Shown here piece after piece: positions 54,409 to 60,339 of a stretch of DNA of 60,339 nucleotides. This stretch comes from an uncultured Sulfitobacter sp. (GTDB lineage: Bacteria; Pseudomonadota; Alphaproteobacteria; Rhodobacterales; Rhodobacteraceae): positions 144,221 through 204,559 of the forward strand of contig CALFWM010000048.1 of the NCBI GenBank assembly GCA_937928635.1, given 5' to 3'. The translations under genes and the position numbers were made by a program. Under the pieces are notes generated by a model. The model had not been told where the DNA came from, did no database searches, and saw only the letters and a list, made by a program, of their open reading frames with translations. Within the stretch, counting starts at the first letter, position 1; every line of letters begins with the position of its first letter.

Positions 54409-56004
54409 TCAGGCGACCTCAAACTGCAAGGGTTTGACCTGGGTGAACATGCCCGTCGCCTCAAGTTGAGCAATCACAGGCGCGGGCACAGGTGCATCAA
54501 CGTACAAGAGCGCAATCGCCTCGCCTTTTACCGTTGCACGACCAAGGGTAAAGTTCGCGATGTTCACGCCGTTTTCGCCCATGGTCTGACCCAGCGTGCC
54601 GATGATGCCCGGCACATCTTCGTTGGTGGTATAGAGCATATGCGCGCCTACCTCGGCGTCGATGTTGATGCCCTTGATCTGGATGAAACGCGGTTTGCCA
54701 TCCGAGAAAACCGTGCCCGCGATGGAACGTTCGCGTTTGTCTGTCACCACTGTCACCTTGATGTAACCGTCAAAGACGCCTGATTTGTCCTGATTGGTGG
54801 TGGAGATCTGGATGCCCTTTTCGCGCGCCACAACGGGGGCAGAGACCATGTTCACGTCCGGATTGGCGCGTTTCATGATGCCCGCCACAACGCCGCAGTT
54901 CAGCGCATCAAGGTTCATGTCTGCAACGGTCCCGTCATAAAGGATGTTGATCGCCTTGATCGGCTCATCCGTCAGCTGGCCGATAAAGCTGCCCAGATGG
55001 CCCGAGAGTTTCAGCCACGGGCCCATGACCTTGGCTTCTTCGGCAGTCACGGAGGGCATGTTCAGCGCGTTGCTGACAGCACCCGTCAGCAGGTAGTCGG
55101 ACATTTGTTCGGCCACTTGCAGGGCGACGTTTTCCTGCGCCTCCGTGGTGGCAGCGCCTAAGTGCGGGGTGCAGACGACGTTGGGCAGGTTGAACAGCGG
55201 GTTTTCGGTGGCCGGTTCGGTCTTGAACACGTCAAAGGCCGCGCCTGCGACATGACCAGATTGCAGCATCTCGGCCAGTGCTTCCTCATCCACCAGACCG
55301 CCCCGCGCGCAGTTCACGATGCGCACGCCTTTCTTGGTTTTGGCAAGGTTTTCACGGCTGAGGATATTGGCGGTTTGCTCAGTAAAGGGTACGTGCAAAG
55401 TGATGAAATCCGCGCGCGGTAGCAGGTCTTCGAGCTCGACCTTTTCAACGCCCATCTTCTCGGCTTTTTCGTCACCGAGGAAGGGGTCATAGGCCAGCAC
55501 TTTCATCTTGAGTGCACGGGCGCGGTCACAGACGATGCCACCGATGTTGCCCGCGCCAATCACGCCAAGTGTTTTGCCGGTCAGCTCCACACCCATGAAC
55601 TTGGATTTTTCCCATTTGCCTGCGTGGGTGGAGGCGGATGCCTCGGGGATTTGGCGTGCCACGGCGAACATCATTGCAATGGCGTGCTCGGCGGTGGTGA
55701 TCATGTTGCCAAAGGGCGTGTTCATCACGATCACGCCTTTCTTGGAGGCGGCGTCTTTGTCGATGTTATCCGTCCCGATACCCGCGCGGCCAATGACCTT
55801 GAGGTTGTCCCCGGCGGCGAGAATTTTCTCGGTCACCTTGGTGGCAGAGCGGATGGCGAGGCCGTCGTAGTTGCCGATGATCTTGGCGAGCTGTTCCTTT
55901 TCTTTGCCAAGGTCGGGTTGGAAATCCACGTCGATGCCGCGGTCTTTGAAGATCTGGACGGCGGCGGGGGAAAGTTTGTCGGAGATGAGTACTTTGGGGG
56001 CCAT
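54409..56004 (-). CDS. serA: D-3-phosphoglycerate dehydrogenase
   Basis: 531 aa, long SerA type with an intervening domain and a C-terminal ACT domain (about 455-531) for serine feedback. NAD site LGVIGAGNIGG near residue 146; catalytic His in HLGAATTEAQENVA, with Arg in VNCARGGLVDE. Start ATG 56004 has GGAG six bases upstream; the frame to 56250 overlaps serC and is rejected. It follows serC after 61 bases and catalyses the first step of serine synthesis. Confidence 0.97.
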   Translation of the reverse strand: MAPKVLISDKLSPAAVQIFKDRGIDVDFQPDLGKEKEQLAKIIGNYDGLAIRSATKVTEKILAAGDNLKVIGRAGIGTDNIDKDAASKKGVIVMNTPFGNMITTAEHAIAMMFAVARQIPEASASTHAGKWEKSKFMGVELTGKTLGVIGAGNIGGIVCDRARALKMKVLAYDPFLGDEKAEKMGVEKVELEDLLPRADFITLHVPFTEQTANILSRENLAKTKKGVRIVNCARGGLVDEEALAEMLQSGHVAGAAFDVFKTEPATENPLFNLPNVVCTPHLGAATTEAQENVALQVAEQMSDYLLTGAVSNALNMPSVTAEEAKVMGPWLKLSGHLGSFIGQLTDEPIKAINILYDGTVADMNLDALNCGVVAGIMKRANPDVNMVSAPVVAREKGIQISTTNQDKSGVFDGYIKVTVVTDKRERSIAGTVFSDGKPRFIQIKGINIDAEVGAHMLYTTNEDVPGIIGTLGQTMGENGVNIANFTLGRATVKGEAIALLYVDAPVPAPVIAQLEATGMFTQVKPLQFEVA

Positions 56005-56026
56005 TTTGGGCTCCATTTCTGATGTC

Positions 56027-56059
56027 GGTATTACGTTGGTATTACGTCGGTATCGCGTC
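56027..56059. repeat. Three tandem 11-bp repeats between serC and serA
   Basis: GGTATTACGTT, GGTATTACGTC, GGTATCGCGTC in a row, with a partial fourth at GGTGTATC. They fill more than half of the 61-base serC-serA gap. They may be a slippage product or a spacer that tunes coupling. Confidence 0.75.
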
Positions 56060-56065
56060 GGTGTA

Positions 56066-57205
56066 TCAGCTGGCGAGTTCGGCCTCGAACGCCCAGGCAA
56101 GCCAGGGCAACATCGCTTTGATGTCGGAGGTTTCGACCGTGCCGCCGCACCAGATGCGCAGGCCCGGAGGCGCGTCGCGGTAGGCACCGATGTCGAGGGC
56201 CACGTTTTCGTCCGCGAGCCGTTTTGCCACGGCCTTGGCAAAGGCTGCACCGTCGGTGATCCGGTCGTCCGTGAATTTCAGACAGACCGAGGTGTTTGAC
56301 CGGGTGTCCGGGTCCACCGCGAGGTGGTCGATCCAATCGTGAGCATCGACGAAGTCCGCGATGGCTTGTGCATTGGCGTCCGCCCGCGCGATCAGACCTT
56401 TCAGGCCGCCCACGGATTGTGCCCAGTCGAGCGCATTCAGATAGTCCTCGACGCAGAGCATTGAGGGGGTGTTGATCGTCGCCCCTTCAAAAATGCCGTC
56501 GATCAGTTTGCCGCCTTTGGTCAGGCGGAAGATTTTTGGCAGAGGCCACGCGGGCGTGTAGCTTTCCAGCCGTTCCACCGCGCGCGGCGACAGGATCAAC
56601 ATGCCATGGGCCGCTTCGCCGCCCAGCACTTTCTGCCAACTGAACGTGGTCACATCGAGCTTGTCCCATGGCAGGTCCATCGCAAAGGCGGCGGAGGTCG
56701 CATCACACAGCGTCAGGCCAGCGCGGTCCGCCGGGATCACATCGCCAGAGGCGACGCGCACGCCGGAGGTTGTGCCGTTCCACGTAAAGCAGACGTCGTT
56801 GTCGTAGTTTAAGCTGCCCATATCGACGATCTTGCCGTAGTCGGCCGTGTGCGTGGTCGCCTCAATCTTGAGCTGTTTAACCACGTCGGTGACCCAGCCC
56901 GCGCCAAAGCTCTCCCATGCAACCATCCGCACGGGACGCTCGCCCAGCAGGTTCCACATCGCCATCTCAAAGGCACCTGTGTCAGAAGCAGGCACGATGC
57001 CGATCTTATAGTCTGCCGGAATGCCGAGGATGTCGCGCGTGGTCTCTATCGCCGCCTTGAGCTTTTCCTTGCCCACAGCCGCACGATGGCTGCGGCCCAA
57101 GGGCGCGGAAGCGAGTTTTGCCAGATCAAATGTGGGGGGTTTGGCGCAAGGGCCGGATGAAAAACGAGAATTCGCCGGTCGCGTGACCGGTTGCTGAGTA
57201 GCCAT
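56066..57205 (-). CDS. serC: Phosphoserine aminotransferase
   Basis: 379 aa, the longer alphaproteobacterial form. N-terminal [11 protein letters not shown] is a typical SerC substrate-binding start; PLP lysine is K192 in [14 protein letters not shown]. It makes 3-phosphoserine for the serine path, with serA directly downstream. Start ATG 57205 has AAGGA eight bases upstream. It faces a 265-base region shared with the divergent mobilisation module. Confidence 0.95.
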   Translation of the reverse strand: MATQQPVTRPANSRFSSGPCAKPPTFDLAKLASAPLGRSHRAAVGKEKLKAAIETTRDILGIPADYKIGIVPASDTGAFEMAMWNLLGERPVRMVAWESFGAGWVTDVVKQLKIEATTHTADYGKIVDMGSLNYDNDVCFTWNGTTSGVRVASGDVIPADRAGLTLCDATSAAFAMDLPWDKLDVTTFSWQKVLGGEAAHGMLILSPRAVERLESYTPAWPLPKIFRLTKGGKLIDGIFEGATINTPSMLCVEDYLNALDWAQSVGGLKGLIARADANAQAIADFVDAHDWIDHLAVDPDTRSNTSVCLKFTDDRITDGAAFAKAVAKRLADENVALDIGAYRDAPPGLRIWCGGTVETSDIKAMLPWLAWAFEAELAS

Positions 57206-57330
57206 TGATGCTATCCTTACAGATAAATGCCCTTCGTTGGGGAAGGGTGTCCCACCGCCGGACATACGGAACCCCAGTAAAAACAGCAATAGGCAAAGGT
57301 GTTTGCCTTGAAGGTAAATGTAGCCTTTTG
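57206..57330 (-). promoter_or_regulatory. Structured serC leader, candidate serC RNA element
   Basis: On the minus strand, stem AGGCAAA / TTTGCCT (57308-57291, four-base loop) is followed by ATTGCTGTTTTT, which looks like a weak terminator. Nearer the start codon is stem CCCTTC / GAAGGG (57247-57230). A serC RNA motif is known upstream of serC-serA operons in alphaproteobacteria; I cannot confirm the match without a covariance model. Confidence 0.4.
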
Positions 57331-57470
57331 CAGAACGATGCAGGAACGCATGTTTCCTATTGGCACAAATTTGACACAAGGAAATCCGGTTTTGTTCCAC
57401 AACACCAAGCCGCAGAATCGTGTGGTATGCTTAATGCAATCAGCCCTTTTCTGGCGGGTCAGGTGGCGTC

Positions 57471-58349
57471 ATGAGTGGCATGGCGTTGATCTGGGCCGCG
57501 AATGTCAAAGGCCTGAAGCCCGCCGCCAAGATCGTGCTGATTCAGCTGGCGGACTTCCACAACAAGGAAACCGGCCAGTGTAATCCGAGCGCACAGCGGT
57601 TGGCGGACGAATGCGAGATGGGCCGCGCAACGCTGTTTCGGCATATGACGACGTTGGAGGAATGCGGCCTTGTCACGCGCCATGCGCGAGGGGACGGGGA
57701 TGGTGGGCGCGGGTCCAACCAATATGAATTGCACCTTGATATCGCTCTTGGCCCAAGCGCACGCCCGAAGGGTGGCAATAGAGGTCCCAACGGGGTTGTG
57801 TCTCAAAATGAGACGGGGGGAAACGTCTCAAAAACGCGGGGGAAAAGTCTCAAGGGTGAGACGGGGGTAGTCTCAAATCGGGACAGGAACCTTACCATTG
57901 AACCTAAGAAAGAACCTCCTTCGCGCGAGCGCGAGGCGGCGGCGGATGAAGAAGCTGAGAAGATCTTGGCCGCGTTTCCACCAGACCGACTTCGCGGCAG
58001 AGCGGCCTGCCTTGCCCACATCGAAGAGGCCGTGAAGGAAGGGATCAAGCCGGAGGACTTGCTGCAAGCCGCCCAAGCCTACGCCACCGACAGCGCAGGG
58101 TTCACCCGCTCCAAGGTCTGCTTTTCCGACAACTGGTTTCAGTCACGGCGCTGGCAGGCCTATGTCGATAAGCAAGCGGAAGACCGGGAGAAGGCGGCAG
58201 CGTTGCAGGCTGACCACCATGCCCGGCTGGCGTGCTGGATCAGTGATCGCAGCCCGATGTGCAAACACATCACGTCGACGCAAGTCACGGTGTTGCTTGC
58301 GTCAAAGATGGTTTCCGAGGCCCAAATCCAAGCCGCAGGCCTAAGATAA
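57471..58349 (+). CDS. Helix-turn-helix replication-type protein of a mobilisable element
   Basis: 292 aa. An N-terminal HTH_36-like winged helix (residues 15-75: VLIQLADFHNKETGQCNPSA ... GRATLFRHMTTLEECGLV) is followed by a low-complexity linker and a C-terminal helical part with AFTRSKVCFSDNWFQ-type residues. Such proteins begin many alphaproteobacterial plasmid or integrated mobilisation modules and are thought to act in replication. The linker is coded by DNA holding four GTCTCA repeats. Stop and mobC start overlap (TAATG). AGGTGG six bases before the ATG supports the start. No Rep catalytic motif was seen. Confidence 0.68.
   Translation: MSGMALIWAANVKGLKPAAKIVLIQLADFHNKETGQCNPSAQRLADECEMGRATLFRHMTTLEECGLVTRHARGDGDGGRGSNQYELHLDIALGPSARPKGGNRGPNGVVSQNETGGNVSKTRGKSLKGETGVVSNRDRNLTIEPKKEPPSREREAAADEEAEKILAAFPPDRLRGRAACLAHIEEAVKEGIKPEDLLQAAQAYATDSAGFTRSKVCFSDNWFQSRRWQAYVDKQAEDREKAAALQADHHARLACWISDRSPMCKHITSTQVTVLLASKMVSEAQIQAAGLR
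57800..57875 (+). repeat. Four GTCTCA iteron-like repeats inside the HTH gene
   Basis: GTCTCA at 57800, 57825, 57847 and 57870, steps of 25, 22 and 23 bases. The first and third are also half of hyphenated palindromes with TGAGAC (57800-57814, 57847-57862). The spacing, near two helical turns, resembles iterons or operators. They code the repeated V-S or K-S residues in the protein linker. Confidence 0.7.
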
Positions 58350-58822
58350 TGACCGCAACCGATCCCACTGAAGAGCAAACAGCAAGGCGACCCATGTCAT
58401 ACGCTGGCGCTCCTGACACGGGACCTTGCGAGGGGCGGCAAGCCTCCCCTTCGAACCCCACCGGCGCGGGAAAAACCCGCACCAAAGAGCCGCTGACCGA
58501 GACATTCGTCTTCCGGTGCACATCGGCAGAGAAGGCCCAGTTGCGCGCCAAGGCCGAGGCCGCTGGACTGCCCGCTGCGACCTTGCTTCGAGAGGCGCTT
58601 GGCCTCACCGAGGCCCGTCGTCGCAAGCCCGTCCCCCGCGTGGATCCTGCGTTGGTGCTGGCCGTTGGGCGCATCGGTGGTAACCTCAACCAGATCGCCC
58701 GCTGGCTGAACCGCGCGATGCTGGCGGGCCGTGTTGACCTTGACGCGCTCACCGTCGCCCGCCGCTTGCTGACCATCGAACGCCAACTTGCCCAAATCAT
58801 CGAGGCGTCTCGCCGATGCTGA
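58349..58822 (+). CDS. mobC: MobC-family mobilisation accessory protein
   Basis: 157 aa. After a variable, proline-rich N-terminus, residues 50-150 show the MobC ribbon-helix-helix type: FVFRCTSAEKAQLRAKAEAAGL, then RIGGNLNQIARWLNRA, the family hallmark. MobC binds the transfer origin and helps the relaxase. It overlaps the HTH gene by one base and the relaxase by seven. Confidence 0.9.
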   Translation: MTATDPTEEQTARRPMSYAGAPDTGPCEGRQASPSNPTGAGKTRTKEPLTETFVFRCTSAEKAQLRAKAEAAGLPAATLLREALGLTEARRRKPVPRVDPALVLAVGRIGGNLNQIARWLNRAMLAGRVDLDALTVARRLLTIERQLAQIIEASRRC

Positions 58823-60339
58823 TCAAGTTCTTCCGCAACGGCAAAGGCGCGGGCGCTGGTCCGGTCGGCTACCTCGTCGCGGACAAAGTACTGGCCTATG
58901 ATAACAACCGCGACCTGATCCGCGATGCAGACGGCCAACCGATGACCGTCACGCGCGAACCCTTGCCCGAGGTCCTGCGCGGCAATCCCGAGCGCACCGA
59001 AGCCCTGATCGACGCCAGCCGCCACCAATGGACCTACCGCGCGGGCGTGATCAGCTTTGCCGCCACCGACGCCCCGAGCGAGGAACAGCAGGCCGAGGTC
59101 ATGGACGGTTTTGAGCGTCTGGCCTTCGCGGGGCTGGACCCGACGCAATATGACGTGCTTTGGGTCCGACATACCCACGAAGACCGGGTCGAGCTTCACT
59201 TCTGCACACCGCGCTTGGAGCTGACCTCGGGCCGCAGCCTGAATATCGCGCCACCCGGCTATCAAAACGCCTTTGACAGTCTGCGCGACGTGATGAACCA
59301 GCGCCACGGCTGGGCCGATCCGATGGAACTGGAGCGCACCCAAGAGGTCCGCGACACCATCGAGACCCCAACCCGCGCCCAAGGCCGCGACGAGCTGCAC
59401 GCGTGGCTGCAAGACCAGATCAGCGTCGGCCTGATCACCGACCGAGCAAGCATGATCGACGCCCTGGCCGATGCTGGCTTCGACCTGCCCCGCGTCGGCA
59501 AAGCCTACCTAACCGCCCAAGACCCCGACACCGGCGAGCGCTGGCGTTTGAAAGGAGAGATTTTCCATGAAGACTGGCAAGCCGACCCGGCTGAGCGAGA
59601 AGCTGAACGCGGAGCTGGACACGATCCGGCAGGATTACGCCGCCTCGATGGCATCCCAGCTGGAGAGCTTCAGGACCGATTTGAGCAAAATTGCGACCAT
59701 CGCGCATCGTACAATCGAGACCGATACCCGCACCTTCCTACGACAGAACAAGAGCTGGCTGACGATCTCGCCCTTGCTGATCATGGCGACGTTCTTAGTG
59801 GGGATCGCCTCGATGATGGCCGCGAGCTTGCTTTGGACGCTGATACTGACCAGCTCGGAGCTGACGGACTTGGGCCTGACAAGGATCGACAGGGAGGACG
59901 GGAGATGGCTGGTGCTGGACCCGACCAAGACGCGGCTGAGGACCTGTACGCTGGGCGGCAGATCAGTGACCTGCATAAAGATCGAGGAGAACTAGATGAC
60001 GACACCCCTGACAGCCTTGGAACGCGACTTGCTTGCCTGCGTCGAGCGGTTGGTGACGGCCTGCGAGGTCTCAGCAAAAGAATTGAGCGGCTTGGAAGCA
60101 CGCTCGACGACCAGGATGCAGAGCCAGATGGATGGATTGGCCGCCTGCGTGTCGGTGCTCATTCAATCGCAAACGGCGTCCGTGGCGGCGTTGCACGGCT
60201 TGCTCAGCGAGGGCTCGAACTACGGGACGCTGCGCACGCAACTAGAGACCAGCTTGAAATTAGTGAAAGCCGCCGAAGAGAGGTTGAGACAGAGCTAGAG
60301 GAGCGTGAAGTCGAGATGGATCGGGGGATGACGCATTGA
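58816..60339 (+). CDS. mobA: MOBP-type relaxase (MobA/VirD2-like)
   Basis: 507 aa, complete, with TGA as the last three bases of the window. The nicking domain is N-terminal: candidate catalytic tyrosine Y19 in GPVGYLV, and the metal triad in RHTHEDRVELHF (H119, H121, D123, H128). The domain ends near residue 260; the rest is charged and low in hydrophobicity. From base 59567 on, its DNA also codes two genes in another frame. It should nick a nearby oriT and lead transfer with a helper conjugation system. No type IV secretion or coupling gene is in the window. Confidence 0.9.
   Translation: MLIKFFRNGKGAGAGPVGYLVADKVLAYDNNRDLIRDADGQPMTVTREPLPEVLRGNPERTEALIDASRHQWTYRAGVISFAATDAPSEEQQAEVMDGFERLAFAGLDPTQYDVLWVRHTHEDRVELHFCTPRLELTSGRSLNIAPPGYQNAFDSLRDVMNQRHGWADPMELERTQEVRDTIETPTRAQGRDELHAWLQDQISVGLITDRASMIDALADAGFDLPRVGKAYLTAQDPDTGERWRLKGEIFHEDWQADPAEREAERGAGHDPAGLRRLDGIPAGELQDRFEQNCDHRASYNRDRYPHLPTTEQELADDLALADHGDVLSGDRLDDGRELALDADTDQLGADGLGPDKDRQGGREMAGAGPDQDAAEDLYAGRQISDLHKDRGELDDDTPDSLGTRLACLRRAVGDGLRGLSKRIERLGSTLDDQDAEPDGWIGRLRVGAHSIANGVRGGVARLAQRGLELRDAAHATRDQLEISESRRREVETELEEREVEMDRGMTH
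59567..59995 (+). CDS. Membrane-anchored mobilisation protein nested in the relaxase gene (MobB/MbeB-like)
   Basis: 142 aa in the +1 frame relative to the relaxase. GGAGAG lies seven bases before the ATG. Residues 10-60 are helical, 65-94 form one strong membrane helix (TISPLLIMATFLVGIASMMA in part), and the tail has two cysteines (RTCTLGGRSVTCIKI). In RSF1010, mobB is likewise nested in mobA and has a membrane segment; ColE1 mbeB is nested in mbeA. The role in stabilising relaxase at the membrane is inferred from that parallel. The stop is followed directly by the next nested gene. Confidence 0.75.
   Translation: MKTGKPTRLSEKLNAELDTIRQDYAASMASQLESFRTDLSKIATIAHRTIETDTRTFLRQNKSWLTISPLLIMATFLVGIASMMAASLLWTLILTSSELTDLGLTRIDREDGRWLVLDPTKTRLRTCTLGGRSVTCIKIEEN
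59996..60298 (+). CDS. Second nested mobilisation protein (MbeD-like)
   Basis: 100 aa, same frame as the preceding nested gene and starting at the base after its stop, with GAGGAG six bases upstream of the ATG. Predicted almost all helical; the opening LTALERDLLACVERLVTACE resembles the MbeD/MobD start of ColE1-type plasmids, and the rest is a coiled-coil-like Ser/Gln/Ala-rich stretch. No cysteine pair or enzyme motif. Two good ribosome sites in a row within the relaxase gene strongly favour real translation. Confidence 0.7.
   Translation: MTTPLTALERDLLACVERLVTACEVSAKELSGLEARSTTRMQSQMDGLAACVSVLIQSQTASVAALHGLLSEGSNYGTLRTQLETSLKLVKAAEERLRQS

Noticed and set aside
58285..59412. 375-codon minus-strand frame opposite mobC and the relaxase
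   Set aside because: No recognisable motif; both plus-strand genes have intact family motifs.
57471..60339. CRISPR array or integron suggested by short repeats in the mobilisation module
   Set aside because: The repeats are six-base GTCTCA units inside a coding region, with no long repeats, spacers, cas genes or integrase.

Overview
This 60.3 kb window reads as a chromosome segment from a Roseobacter-group alphaproteobacterium (Rhodobacteraceae). The reasons are the rpsT-dnaA-dnaN-recF-gyrB block, the mutM/ubiE/ubiB neighbourhood, a complete PhyR-NepR-EcfG-histidine kinase general stress module, tripartite tricarboxylate transporter (TTT) genes and typical Rhodobacteraceae intergenic palindromes. 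Genus and species cannot be fixed from sequence reading alone. No rRNA, tRNA, CRISPR array or insertion sequence was recognised.

Layout. 0-1.7 kb: end of a nucleotide-sugar locus (rfbA tail, GDP-mannose enzyme). 1.8-2.9 kb: lone PLP dehydratase. 2.9-10 kb: a minus-strand operon tctA-tctB-tctC-acylating aldehyde dehydrogenase-acyl-CoA ligase with a divergent LacI regulator, best explained as sulfoacetate uptake and conversion to sulfoacetaldehyde. 10-11.3 kb: fumarylpyruvate/fumarylacetoacetate hydrolase plus zeta-class isomerase. 11.3-24.5 kb: an amide/peptide-processing island with a complete Dpp/Opp-type ABC transporter, two alpha/beta hydrolases, a P1-family aminopeptidase/amidase, a cupin, a histone-deacetylase-family amidohydrolase, an Hsp70-like protein, an M20 deacylase and a class V PLP enzyme. 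A near-identical 30-bp element sits in front of the P1 peptidase and in front of the M20 deacylase.

24.6-29 kb: YihY membrane protein and the general stress response genes phyR / nepR-ecfG-kinase, divergently transcribed from overlapping EcfG-type promoters. 29-32 kb: membrane-anchored FMN glutamate-synthase-like protein and an alpha-methylacyl-CoA racemase-like protein. 32-36.2 kb: a Pqi-type lipid transport operon with PqiA split in two. 36.4-43.5 kb: gyrB, an RlaP-like nucleotidyltransferase fused translationally to the recF operon, recF, dnaN and dnaA, all on the minus strand. 44-50 kb: rpsT, a secreted lectin-like protein, enoyl-CoA hydratase, mutM, ubiE and ubiB. 50-57 kb: a QueG/reductive-dehalogenase-like Fe-S protein, thiolase, XRE-cupin regulator, phosphatase and the serC-serA serine operon.

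57.5-60.3 kb: a mobilisable module begins immediately upstream of serC and divergent from it. It holds an HTH replication-type protein whose gene contains four regularly spaced GTCTCA repeats, MobC and a MOBP-like relaxase. Two further genes are nested in another frame inside the relaxase 3' half, a compact arrangement known from ColE1/RSF1010-type mobilisation regions. The right end of this module lies beyond the window.
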